A program made the translations under genes and the position numbers. DNA of 64,000 nt from Beijerinckiaceae bacterium (lineage in GTDB: Bacteria; Pseudomonadota; Alphaproteobacteria; Rhizobiales; Beijerinckiaceae). The notes below the pieces were generated by a model. That model saw only the letters and a list, made by a program, of their open reading frames with translations. It was not told where the DNA came from and did no database searches. The DNA lies in the NCBI GenBank assembly GCA_947478455.1, contig CANJWR010000003.1:1-64000 (forward strand), read 5' to 3'. Below, piece after piece: positions 20,231-29,012 of the stretch. Position 1 is the stretch's first letter; each line of letters starts with the position of its first letter.

Positions 20231-20465
20231 TTTTCGCAATCCTTTCGTCAGGGTAAGCCGACATGAGCGACGCAAGAGATGCGCGATCGGGCGGAGACGA
20301 TAACTTTCCGCGAAAGCCCTCGACCGCGTAGGCAATTTCGCGCGGAGTCATTTGCCAGATGTCTCTCGCAGGTAGCCGCAAAACACCAAAGCCGAAAGCC
20401 AACGCCTCGTCCCACGGAAATGCCGGCGGAGCGGCATAGTATGCGCGAGTCTGGCTTGCTGACAC
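20223..20465 (-). CDS. GTA tail assembly chaperone-like small protein (gp10.1-like)
   Basis: PAFPWDEALAFGFGVLRLPARDIWQMTPREIAYAVEGF; start ORF between gp10 and gp11. Confidence 0.82.
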   Translation of the reverse strand: MSASQTRAYYAAPPAFPWDEALAFGFGVLRLPARDIWQMTPREIAYAVEGFRGKLSSPPDRASLASLMSAYPDERIAKND

Positions 20466-20470
20466 ATGCG

Positions 20471-20827
20471 TCAGGCGTCCTGCGGCTTCGGAGGGAAATG
20501 GCCATCCTCCGTTGCCCCATTCATTCCAAAGGTGGCGACCAGCAGGCGAGCCGCAATATTCAAATATCCAGCCAATCCGTTATCTGACTGGAGCGAAGCA
20601 ATCTCGTCGTCGGAAAGCGTGGCGCCACCGCCTTTCAATCCGCATGAAATAATCGCCAGCAAATCGCGCGACGAAAGGCTTGCGCCTTCGAAGCGCTTTG
20701 CTATGCCGACAAGATCGCGCTCTCCGAACCGTTGCTCGAGTTCCGCTAACGCCCCGAGGGTCAGACACAACACATGTCGCTGACCGCCAAGTGTCGCTTC
20801 AATTTCACCGCGTCGCAGATTGGCCAT
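20471..20827 (-). CDS. GTA gp10-like protein (gene transfer agent family)
   Basis: MANLRRGEIEATLGGQRHVLCLTLGALAELEQRFGERDLVGIAKRFE.. typical N-terminus and position. Confidence 0.88.
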   Translation of the reverse strand: MANLRRGEIEATLGGQRHVLCLTLGALAELEQRFGERDLVGIAKRFEGASLSSRDLLAIISCGLKGGGATLSDDEIASLQSDNGLAGYLNIAARLLVATFGMNGATEDGHFPPKPQDA

Positions 20828-20829
20828 GG

Positions 20830-21240
20830 TTAGGCTCCTGTGAACGAAAGTGCGCCGGCGGATTCAAGCGACAGTTCGAACGTCACCTCGCCCGCATGCT
20901 CACCGCGATAGTCGAGTGATGAAACCTGAAACTGTCCTTGAATCGTACCGAACGAAGGCACAACGATTTGCCAGGTGCGGATCAGGCCATCGAAGAAGAC
21001 CTGCCGAACCATTTCATCCGAAACAGCATCCTTGAAAATTCCTGTCCCGGCCACGCTGGCGCGACGAACCCCGGCGCCGGCAAGCAACTCCCGCCAGCGA
21101 CCACTTGATTCAGCGTGCGTCACATCGACCGCATCAGTATTTAGCGCGAGCCTTTGCGTGCGCAGCCCTGCGACGGTCACAAAGGTTCCGTTGCCGTCAT
21201 CAAGCTTGAGAAGTAGATCCTTGCCTTTCTGGGCAGCCAT
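20830..21240 (-). CDS. GTA gp9-like major tail protein (TP901-1 type)
   Basis: MAAQKGKDLLLKLDDGNGTFVTVAGLRTQRLALNTDAVDVTHAESSGRWRELL.. characteristic. Confidence 0.92.
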   Translation of the reverse strand: MAAQKGKDLLLKLDDGNGTFVTVAGLRTQRLALNTDAVDVTHAESSGRWRELLAGAGVRRASVAGTGIFKDAVSDEMVRQVFFDGLIRTWQIVVPSFGTIQGQFQVSSLDYRGEHAGEVTFELSLESAGALSFTGA

Positions 21241-21272
21241 ATTTGATCCTTTCAGAATTTCAGAGATTCTGT

Positions 21273-21671
21273 TCAGTGACGACTCTGAAGCGTGCAGAGG
21301 CGCGCGAAGCGTCCATTGCTTTCGCGTCGCGTTTCCAAGGCTAAAAGCCTCATGTTCACCAAATAGTGGCCTTCCAGCGACAAATTCGAATCATTGAGAA
21401 GCCTTACGACATCGGCGGCAATGCCGATGGCCTCGCTAACTCCATGCTGGGTCGACCAGGCATGAACGACGAGAAACTGCTCGGCTCCTTTATCGGTCGA
21501 TGTCGACCAATCACCAACGGTTACATCGCCAAAGGTCAGATATGGCGTCGGTGCACCGCGTGGCGCCTCGTCATGGACTGGCTGGTTCAAGAGCTTTGTC
21601 GCCAGAGCCGTGTCCGCCGCCAAAACAGAGCGAACGGCTTTTCGCAGAGCCGTCACCGGCGAAACTGTCAT
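21273..21671 (-). CDS. GTA gp8-like protein (DUF3168)
   Basis: ALRKAVRSVLAADTALATKLL..DEAPRGAPTPYLTFGDVTVGDWSTSTDKGAEQFLVVHAWS. Confidence 0.9.
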   Translation of the reverse strand: MTVSPVTALRKAVRSVLAADTALATKLLNQPVHDEAPRGAPTPYLTFGDVTVGDWSTSTDKGAEQFLVVHAWSTQHGVSEAIGIAADVVRLLNDSNLSLEGHYLVNMRLLALETRRESNGRFARLCTLQSRH

Positions 21672-21997
21672 GCGGCAATCTCCTCGCAGAGGCAGATCAT
21701 CTGGATTTTCTGCTGATCCGGGTTGAGAACCGAACGGATCAGCATAAGCCTGTCGGACGTTCGCAGACGCATGCCCGCACGAATGTCCGGGCGCCAGCGA
21801 GTGTAAACGTGATGCGTGAGACTTTGCTCCTGGCGGTCGGCCGCAAATCCACCCGCGAAACGAAGCGATTCTATGGCCGCCCAGAGTTCGCCTGCGGGCT
21901 CGAAGGAACGCAGGCGATCACCGTTGTTATCGATGTGGTCGACCGGTCGTTCCACGACAAGGCGATGCCGGAGATCGCCAACGGAACGCCGGTTCAC
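21668..21997 (-). CDS. GTA gp7-like head-tail adaptor/head closure protein
   Basis: GTG start at 21997 overlaps the TGA of gp6 (GTGA); NRRSVGDLRHRLVVERPVDHIDNNGDRLRSFEPAGELWAAIE.. typical. ORF track uses an upstream start (22099). Confidence 0.85.
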   Translation of the reverse strand: MNRRSVGDLRHRLVVERPVDHIDNNGDRLRSFEPAGELWAAIESLRFAGGFAADRQEQSLTHHVYTRWRPDIRAGMRLRTSDRLMLIRSVLNPDQQKIQMICLCEEIAA

Positions 21998-22569
21998 TTG
22001 AGCCTCGCGCGCCGATAGGGCGCCAAAATCGCCGCCACGGCAGGCGGACACTGCGTTCCATCCTGCCCGAACGCGGCATCGCCGCGATGTTCGTACCAAT
22101 TCGCAACGAGCAGCCTTGTCGCGTGGCGCAACGGATCGGGAACGGCAGCGGCATTCGCACCGTAACCGGCCGTGACGTCAATCTCCACGCCCGAACGGAC
22201 GGAGAGCGGCGCGGTCGGGATTGCCAGAATTTGAAGAGTCGGGGGATCAGAATTGGGTTGCAACCAATAGCTGGCAGAATTCAGGATGGAGACATCGCCG
22301 GATGGATTTCTGCTTCGCACCGCATCGATCGCCAGCACGGGCGCCAGAGGCAAGACGATCACGCCGTCAACCGGCCATGCATCCAGTACAATTCGCCAGT
22401 GTTGGGAGGCAAGAAGGCGTCGCGTCGTCTGCTCGACAAGCAATCTGGCGCTGACGATCAGGGCCGATAGAATGTCATCGTCGCGATTGGTCTCGATGCG
22501 AAGCCATTCCTTGACCTCGTTGAGCGACAGCGGCTCGACAGTTGGTCCGGCTAAAAGAAACTGGGACAT
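21994..22569 (-). CDS. GTA gp6-like head-tail connector protein
   Basis: VEPLSLNEVKEWLRIETNRDDDILSALIVSARLLVEQTTRRLLASQHWRI.. characteristic. Confidence 0.92.
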   Translation of the reverse strand: MSQFLLAGPTVEPLSLNEVKEWLRIETNRDDDILSALIVSARLLVEQTTRRLLASQHWRIVLDAWPVDGVIVLPLAPVLAIDAVRSRNPSGDVSILNSASYWLQPNSDPPTLQILAIPTAPLSVRSGVEIDVTAGYGANAAAVPDPLRHATRLLVANWYEHRGDAAFGQDGTQCPPAVAAILAPYRRARLK

Positions 22570-22620
22570 TGGAACTCCTCCGCAGTTGCGCTACAAACGC
22601 CAACGGAATGGATGGAACGA

Positions 22621-23367
22621 ATGAAATTCACAGCGACAGTCGCCCTCGGGGTGGCAGCAATATTTCTGTCTTCAATGCAGGCACATGCGTTGGTTGGCCC
22701 CTCGAAGTCAGGCGACGCTTTTTCGCCCTACGTGGTCATGGTGCTGAAGCGCACGCAGTCACGCGCAGGCTTTTGTTCCGGCGTAGTTGTGGCGCGCGAT
22801 GTGGTGCTAACTGCGGCGCATTGCGTGACCGGAGCGGCGGATATTCGCATCCTCCCAAGTTCTGGTGGGCAGACTGACCTGCTGGAAGTCGCTACTGTTC
22901 AGACTCATCCGGAGTTTCGCCCCAATGCTCCAAGAACCCGCGAGCGCTCGATTGATCTCGCACTTGTGCGCATGAAGAGCCCCTTGCCGCCGCAACTATC
23001 CGCTGCCCCACGCCACAACGGCGAGACGATCACGATCGGCACACGTTTTCGCATCGCGGGCTTCGGCATTGCGGTGGAAGGCAACGAACGCAGCGCCGGA
23101 AAATTACGCGAGGGAGAACTCGCTGCGCGCGCTCCGCTGTCGTCTATTCTGCTCTGGGCTAATGACCCATCAGGCAAAGGTTTCGGCGCCTGTACGGGTG
23201 ATTCTGGCGGTCCTGTTTTTGCGAATGACAGCGCCACCCTTGTCGCCATCACCGCTTGGGCCAGCGGATCAGGAAAGCGGCAATGTGGCCTGCTTACACA
23301 GGCAACTCTTGTCGCGCCTCAGGCCAAGTGGATCGACAGCGTTCTGGCGACTTGGGGAGCGCGCTAA
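22621..23367 (+). CDS. Secreted trypsin-like (S1) serine protease
   Basis: Signal peptide MKFTATVALGVAAIFLSSMQAHA; triad motifs LTAAHCV, DLALVRM, CTGDSGGPVF; opposite strand to the GTA operon. ORF track start is 22612. Confidence 0.9.
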   Translation: MKFTATVALGVAAIFLSSMQAHALVGPSKSGDAFSPYVVMVLKRTQSRAGFCSGVVVARDVVLTAAHCVTGAADIRILPSSGGQTDLLEVATVQTHPEFRPNAPRTRERSIDLALVRMKSPLPPQLSAAPRHNGETITIGTRFRIAGFGIAVEGNERSAGKLREGELAARAPLSSILLWANDPSGKGFGACTGDSGGPVFANDSATLVAITAWASGSGKRQCGLLTQATLVAPQAKWIDSVLATWGAR

Positions 23368-23386
23368 TCGCGCTCCCCGACCGCAT

Positions 23387-24628
23387 TCAGACAGTTCCGA
23401 ACTTGAGCAGCTTGATGGCGTCGAAATCCTGGATGCCACCGCCCACACGCTTGGTGGTGTAGAACAACACATAGGGCTTCGACGAATAGGGATCGCGCAG
23501 GATGCGAATGCCCCGACGATCAACCACCAGATAACCGCGCTGGAAGTCGCCGAAGGCGATCGAAAAGCTGTCGGCCGCAATGTCCGGCATGTCTTCAGCC
23601 TCTACCAGCGGGAAATTCAGCAGCGTCGCCGGCGCCCCGATGCTGGTCGGAGGGCACCAAAGATATTCGCCAGTGGAGGCCTTGAACTTTCGGATCGCGG
23701 CCTGCGTCTTGCGGTTCATGACAAACCGCGCATTCTGCCGATACCCGGCGCGCGTTGCGTAGACGAGATCAACCAACACATCCGACGGGTTGCTCGCCGG
23801 AAAGGCGCCGGCAGCACCGCTCACCACATAGGCGGTCTTGCCCCAACTCCAGGCTGCGGTGGTTGACTTCGTGTAGGACAAAAAGCCGGTTGGATTGTTG
23901 ACGCCATTGCCGTTGACGAAAGCTGCGCCTTCCTGCTCGGCGAAGACCGTATCGATTTCTTCGGCGATCCACTTCTCGATGTCGACCGCCGCGTCATCAA
24001 GCAGCGACTGCGTTGCTGCAGGCATCGCATAAAGCTCCATCGCCGGAAACGACATATCGGCAATCTGCTGATTGGCGCTCTGTGGACGCGCATCGGCTTC
24101 GGCAACCCAGCCAGATGCCGGACCCGACAATGAAAAGGCCTTCTTGAATGTTGCGGTCGAGATTTCCCGCACAGACGCAATCGCCCGGATCGGCGAAATA
24201 TTCGCCATGCGTCGAAGAATTTCAGCTTCAGCCGGCACCGGAACGAGATAGCCGCCATCCGGACCAGAGCCAACAGACATTGCCTTTTCTTCAATCGCGC
24301 GCAGATCGCCCGCCTCGCCGGAGCGGACATAGGAGCGGAAGGCGGCCTTGTGCTCACGCGCCTGCGGGTCGTCTGCGGACTTCGCATTCAGTTCGAGTTT
24401 CGGACGTGAACGCTCGAGAGCCTGAGCATCGATGCGACGTTTCGTTTCATCAATGGCGCGATCTATACGAGCCAGCTTTTCTTCGGTGATCACGTCGCTC
24501 GACAAGCGGCTCTCGATCTGATCGAGACGCTGATCGTTGGTTTCCTGAAACGCCGCAAATGCGCGGTGCAATGCTTCAAAGTCTCCGGCGGCTGTCTGCA
24601 CGCTCGACTTCATTTCAATGGATGTCAT
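23387..24628 (-). CDS. GTA gp5-like HK97-fold major capsid protein
   Basis: N-terminal coiled-coil scaffold-like region then ..AIEEKAMSVGSGPDGGYLVPVPAEAEILRRMANISPIRAIASVREIS.. HK97 capsid signature. Confidence 0.96.
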   Translation of the reverse strand: MTSIEMKSSVQTAAGDFEALHRAFAAFQETNDQRLDQIESRLSSDVITEEKLARIDRAIDETKRRIDAQALERSRPKLELNAKSADDPQAREHKAAFRSYVRSGEAGDLRAIEEKAMSVGSGPDGGYLVPVPAEAEILRRMANISPIRAIASVREISTATFKKAFSLSGPASGWVAEADARPQSANQQIADMSFPAMELYAMPAATQSLLDDAAVDIEKWIAEEIDTVFAEQEGAAFVNGNGVNNPTGFLSYTKSTTAAWSWGKTAYVVSGAAGAFPASNPSDVLVDLVYATRAGYRQNARFVMNRKTQAAIRKFKASTGEYLWCPPTSIGAPATLLNFPLVEAEDMPDIAADSFSIAFGDFQRGYLVVDRRGIRILRDPYSSKPYVLFYTTKRVGGGIQDFDAIKLLKFGTV

Positions 24629-24747
24629 CGGTTACTCGTCTGTCATGAGAAAAAGAAAAGGTGCAACCCGGCGGCTGCGCCTTTGATGGCGTGGTTCACG
24701 TGCCGTCTATTTTTTCCCCGCGCCCGACGGCGAATGCGCGGGCATTT

Positions 24748-25335
24748 CTAGCGGTGTGGGTGCAGAAGCTGTCGGAATTCTGTCGCAGCAGAGTTCCATT
24801 TCAGTTTTACAATTCCGGCGTTCCAGGTCACCGCATTGGCGATACCCTTAACGCGCGAAACGCGGGCCTGCAGCAGCATAGGAAATGTCACGACGGAGAT
24901 TTCCTGCAAGTCGACTTGCGTGAGATTACGCACGCCCGTGCGAGCATCCTTGTAGGATTTACGCGCATGAAAGCCTATAGAAAGGCCGTCTACGGCGCCC
25001 TCACGCATGAGCGCCAGAACTTCACGGGCCTTTGCGACAGCGAGATTGAGCTTGCCTCGTACCTTGAGGCCGCGATGATCCTCGCTGATACTGAGCCATA
25101 CGCCGATGGGTGTTTTTGCATCGTGTTGCCAGAGCATTTTGATGCTTCGCAGCGAGGTGTTCGCTAACGTTTCACTAAAGGCTCCACGTTCGACCCTGTC
25201 ACGTCCGAGATCCACGATGCCGAACAGGCTCGCGTAGCCTTCGAAAACCCCAGCCTCATTGATGCTGGTAACGGAAAGAGATGCTCGCTTGGTTTCCAGA
25301 CGCAGCGATGCTTTCGCCAGACTGACAGATGTCAT
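24748..25335 (-). CDS. GTA gp4-like HK97-family prohead protease
   Basis: FEGYASLFGIVDLGRDRVERGAFSETL..LWQHDAKTPIGVW..GLSIGFHARKS..EISVVTFPM. Confidence 0.94.
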   Translation of the reverse strand: MTSVSLAKASLRLETKRASLSVTSINEAGVFEGYASLFGIVDLGRDRVERGAFSETLANTSLRSIKMLWQHDAKTPIGVWLSISEDHRGLKVRGKLNLAVAKAREVLALMREGAVDGLSIGFHARKSYKDARTGVRNLTQVDLQEISVVTFPMLLQARVSRVKGIANAVTWNAGIVKLKWNSAATEFRQLLHPHR

Positions 25336-25359
25336 GTCGTCTCCTGTTGTTCGATTGGC

Positions 25360-25536
25360 CTATCGTTTGCGCCGCGAAGGCAATGTGCGAGTGTTCGTTT
25401 TTTTCTGCGGCTTCGGTGCGAGGCGCTCCAGAACACGTACAAAATGACGGAAGATGAATTCCGGCTCAGCCTCATCGGGCGAATTGCGTCCGATCCATTC
25501 GGACTTCGGCATCCGGCTTCGCGGAGGCGAATTCAT
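25360..25536 (-). CDS. 58-aa small ORF in GTA operon (below the supplied track's length cutoff)
   Basis: Read directly: MNSPPRSRMPKSEWIGRNSPDEAEPEFIFRHFVRVLERLAPKPQKKTNTRTLPSRRKR*. Start ATG overlaps the TGA of the upstream gene (ATGA). Confidence 0.65.
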   Translation of the reverse strand: MNSPPRSRMPKSEWIGRNSPDEAEPEFIFRHFVRVLERLAPKPQKKTNTRTLPSRRKR

Positions 25537-25721
25537 TTTTCATCTCCAAATCGGCGGTTGAAATGCGACAACTCACGGACAAAGCCATCAAACCGGCGGT
25601 TTGCGGCGGCGAGTTCCTTCAGCGTCCACACCAGAAGTCCTGAGGAACCGCTCGCCCACAGGAACAGCGCAAGATGCGCAAGGTCGCCGCGCTCGACGAT
25701 GGTTTGGGTGATGTCCGTCAT
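25533..25721 (-). CDS. Small membrane-segment protein of GTA operon (between portal and prohead protease)
   Basis: MTDITQTIVERGDLAHLALFLWASGSSGLLVWTLKELAAANRRFDGFVRELSHFNRRFGDEK; one TM segment. ORF track start is 25799, which would overlap the portal gene. Confidence 0.75.
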   Translation of the reverse strand: MTDITQTIVERGDLAHLALFLWASGSSGLLVWTLKELAAANRRFDGFVRELSHFNRRFGDEK

Positions 25722-25746
25722 GGCGCTGGTGTTCCGGATTTCGGTA

Positions 25747-26940
25747 TCATGTCGAAACTTTCGACTTGGCGCCGTAGCCGACAGCCTCACGCTTTTCATC
25801 GTCGGCGAGAAAGCTCGCCTTGCCTATGCGATCCCATTCGGCGGCGCGTTCGCCCGCCAGCGCATCAATGCGATCCACATTGTAGTCGAGGCGAAAACTT
25901 CCGAACGCCGGTTGCAGCCAGGCCGCGACGCTCCTTTGGGTTCTGGCCACCAGCGGAATAACTGTCTGTCGCCAGAATGCGCGCTGCGCTTCCTGATAGT
26001 TTGAATAGGTGTTGTCGCCTGGAATGCCGAGCAGCATGGGCGGAATGCCGAACGCGAGTGCAATTTCACGCGCTGCAATCGCCTTCGCCTCGACAAAATC
26101 CATGTCTTTCGGGGTCATCGACAATGCCTTCCAGTCGAGCCCGCCTTCGAGCAGGAGCGGACGGCCTGCATTGCGCGCGCCGGAAAAACTTTCGTCGAGT
26201 TCGGCTTTCAGGCGATCAAACTGTTCGTCGCTCATCGCAGCGCCACCTGCGCCTGCATAAACGAGCGCGCCGGAAGGTCTCGCGGCATTGTCGAGCAGCG
26301 CCTTGTTCCAGAAGCCCGCCGAATTGTGAATATCGAGCGCCACCTGTGCGGCCTGCAATGGCGCAAAGCCATAGTGATCGTCGAGCGGGTGAAACAGTTT
26401 CAGATGCAGGATCGGCGAGAGGCCTTCGGGACTGACCTCAAAGCGCACGCTATCAATTCCAACGGAATATTCAAAAGCCGCTGGCCAACCGTTCCGTCCC
26501 GGGATGATCGTCATGCGATCCGGTCGCAGCGAGTAGAGTTCGCGCGGTCGTTCCTCGATGCTGGCGGATTCGATATAGGCGTTGCCGAACAGAAGCAGAT
26601 TGGTGAAAACGGATTCGAGGAAAGTCGCGCCGACATCATTCGGGTTGGGGCGTTCCAGAAGGTCGAGCACCGGATGATCGACGATTTCCTCGCGTCCGTT
26701 GAACATGATCCACGGAACCGACGCGGAGGCTTCCGCAATCATTCGTACGGCGCGATAGACAATTGCGTTGCGCTCATATCCTTGACGGGTCAGTTCGGTG
26801 ACATTGCGCGACGTCCAGCGCGCCTGACCAAGCGAATGAAGCGCCATCACAGCGCCCGCGCGCGAAGATTTCCGATCGTCCGTCGAAACAACGCGTGCGC
26901 GTGTTCCACCGCCCATCAGCCTTGAGAGCAAAGAAGCCAT
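25747..26940 (-). CDS. GTA gp3-like HK97-family portal protein
   Basis: YRAVRMIAEASASVPWIMFNG..HPVLDLLERPNPN..LLLFGNAYIE..FGIPPMLLGIPGDNTYSNYQEAQRAFWRQTVIPL. Confidence 0.96.
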   Translation of the reverse strand: MASLLSRLMGGGTRARVVSTDDRKSSRAGAVMALHSLGQARWTSRNVTELTRQGYERNAIVYRAVRMIAEASASVPWIMFNGREEIVDHPVLDLLERPNPNDVGATFLESVFTNLLLFGNAYIESASIEERPRELYSLRPDRMTIIPGRNGWPAAFEYSVGIDSVRFEVSPEGLSPILHLKLFHPLDDHYGFAPLQAAQVALDIHNSAGFWNKALLDNAARPSGALVYAGAGGAAMSDEQFDRLKAELDESFSGARNAGRPLLLEGGLDWKALSMTPKDMDFVEAKAIAAREIALAFGIPPMLLGIPGDNTYSNYQEAQRAFWRQTVIPLVARTQRSVAAWLQPAFGSFRLDYNVDRIDALAGERAAEWDRIGKASFLADDEKREAVGYGAKSKVST

Positions 26941-26977
26941 GATGATGTCCGTTTGAAAGAGAAACTGTGTCGGGCAG

Positions 26978-28363
26978 TCAGATCTTGCGCATGCGCGGAC
27001 GCGCCGGTTCAGGCGTCAAGGCCAGCGCCGAAATGGCCCAGACGAGCGCATCCAGACGATCCGGGCTGGCGCGGCCCGGCAAGCCGTCGGGTCCGAAAGC
27101 ACACATCTCGTCTTCCAGCTTTGGAAATGCGCCAACATGGCGCACGCGATCTTGTTCGTAGAGTTGCGCAACCGGGGCAGCGCGCAGATATTTACCGCGT
27201 GTCGCCCGCACCTGTCGCACAGGCGCGCTGTCGTCAGCTTCGGCAATCACGGCGGCGACCATTTCGCCGCCCTGATTCACTTCGGCAATCAGTTCATCGG
27301 CTTCATGTCGATGATAAAGCGCCAACGCCGCGCGCGACCATGCTCCGGGGCGTGCAGCGGAAAGACTGGCGTCTTCCAGCACAAAAATGAAGCCGTCTGC
27401 ATCAACGCCCGCCGCCACAATACCGCATGAATCGGCGCGGCGATGCGAGGAGGCCGGCGGGTCGATCGCCACCACGACGCGCCTGAGTGGCGGGACTTTC
27501 TCAACCCGGCAGGCTTCCAGAAGATCGCGCGACCAGAGACCGTCGCTGCGTTCTTCCACAATGTCGCCATCGATTTCCTGACGACCCAGACGTGTTCCCG
27601 CGTAGCGCGCGACGATCCGGTCGAGAAAGATCGGCGCAAGGTTTTTCGCATTGGCGTGCGTCGACACGCGGGTCAATGCAGTCTTCGGATCGTTGACCAG
27701 ACGGCGCAGCAACGGCTGCGGACGCGGCGTCGTGGTCACCAATTGTCGCGGATGATGGCCAAGACGCAGGCCGAACTGAAGCATGTCGAATGTCTCCTGC
27801 CCATAACGCCACTTGGCCAGTTCGTCGAGCCAGGCGAATTCGAATTGCGGTCCGCGCAGACTTTCCGGATCGTCCGCCGAGAACGCATAGGCGACAGCGC
27901 CATTCGGCCATTCAAGCCTGCGGCGCGAGGGCTCCCAAACGGGGCGCTCATCGCCACGATGAACCGATAAAATGCCAGAGACGCCTTCAATCATTACATC
28001 GCGCACATCGGCGGCCGTCTCGCCGATCAAGGCGATCCGCCCGACTGGTTCAATCGCCAGTGAGGGCTCGCCCAGCGCGACAGCCTTGATCCATTCGGCG
28101 CCTGTGCGGGTCTTGCCTGCCCCGCGCCCGCCCATGATGAGCCAGACCGTCCAGGGTTCGCCGCCCTGACCGAGCAGCGGCGGCCATTGATCGTCGCGCG
28201 CCTGCAATTCCCAGCTTGCGATAACATTGTCGAGTTCTTCAGCGTTGAGGCTCTTCAGGAGCCTCGGGAGCTGGCCCAGTTCGAAGAGCTTCCTCAAGTC
28301 GGCGCGCAATGTCCGCTCGCAGTGTGGCCATGTCGCGGGCAGGTCGTTCGACTTGTCCATCAC
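26978..28363 (-). CDS. GTA gp2-like large terminase
   Basis: Walker A-like MGGRGAGKTRTGAEW; LRGPQFEFAWLDELAKW; nuclease-type VAIDPPASSHRRADSCGIVAAG. Start uncertain because it overlaps TerS by 125 bp. Confidence 0.95.
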   Translation of the reverse strand: MMDKSNDLPATWPHCERTLRADLRKLFELGQLPRLLKSLNAEELDNVIASWELQARDDQWPPLLGQGGEPWTVWLIMGGRGAGKTRTGAEWIKAVALGEPSLAIEPVGRIALIGETAADVRDVMIEGVSGILSVHRGDERPVWEPSRRRLEWPNGAVAYAFSADDPESLRGPQFEFAWLDELAKWRYGQETFDMLQFGLRLGHHPRQLVTTTPRPQPLLRRLVNDPKTALTRVSTHANAKNLAPIFLDRIVARYAGTRLGRQEIDGDIVEERSDGLWSRDLLEACRVEKVPPLRRVVVAIDPPASSHRRADSCGIVAAGVDADGFIFVLEDASLSAARPGAWSRAALALYHRHEADELIAEVNQGGEMVAAVIAEADDSAPVRQVRATRGKYLRAAPVAQLYEQDRVRHVGAFPKLEDEMCAFGPDGLPGRASPDRLDALVWAISALALTPEPARPRMRKI

Positions 28364-28817
28364 GGCCCCTTCCGGCTTTGGTCTGCTTCGACGATTGCAG
28401 CTTGCGCAATTCGCCGAGCGCTTTCGTCAGGCTCGCCAGCATGCGGGCATTGCGTTCGGCCTCGGGCGAGCCGGGCTTGCCGAGGTCCTGCGCCGCATTG
28501 GCGATGCCCTGTTCGACTGCGGTCTCGATCTGGCCGGTAACCGCGCCGGCGTCGAAGACGCCAGCAGCCTTCTTGCGCGCAATACGCGCGGACGGCCGCA
28601 CGGCGCTTTTTGCTTTCACCGATGCCGCACGCCGGCTTTTCGCCTTGCCGGATGTCGGCGCTGTCCGCATCGGCCAACCCTGGCGCGCCCGCAGGGCGTA
28701 GAACGCCGCCGCCGTAAGTTTCAGCATCGCGGCCAGTTCGGAGACTTTCTTCTCACCCGCATCGTAAAGCGCGCGAACCTGCGCCAACAACTCCGGCTCG
28801 ATTGTTTCGGCAGACAT
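28239..28817 (-). CDS. GTA gp1-like small terminase candidate
   Basis: MSAETIEPELLAQVRALYDAGEKKVSELAAMLKLTAAAFYALRARQGW: N-terminal HTH; position directly upstream of large terminase. ORF track start is 28871. Confidence 0.7.
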   Translation of the reverse strand: MSAETIEPELLAQVRALYDAGEKKVSELAAMLKLTAAAFYALRARQGWPMRTAPTSGKAKSRRAASVKAKSAVRPSARIARKKAAGVFDAGAVTGQIETAVEQGIANAAQDLGKPGSPEAERNARMLASLTKALGELRKLQSSKQTKAGRGRDGQVERPARDMATLRADIARRLEEALRTGPAPEAPEEPQR

Positions 28818-29012
28818 CCGCAGCCCCCTGACCGAGACCGGACGCGCCAATGCAGCGCGCAGGAGCCGCAAGGCCGTCCGGTTTTTCTTACATGTGTGGA
28901 GTGTGGGGGAACCCTACAGGACCAGCGCACGGTCGTCAAGGAATATTTTCCGTTTAACTGATTTTTTTCTCTTGTGGCCTATTGCCGCGATTGGGTCTGC
29001 GCCCTCAAATGT

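Noticed and set aside
13176-28871. Interpretation as an ordinary inducible prophage
   Set aside because: No integrase, excisionase, repressor, replication or att-like repeats recognised; gene order matches GTA clusters.
28940-28975. CtrA-like TTAA-N7-TTAA site upstream of the GTA TerS gene
   Set aside because: Only one TTAA half-site (TTAACTGATTTTTTT) is present; the second half does not match well enough.
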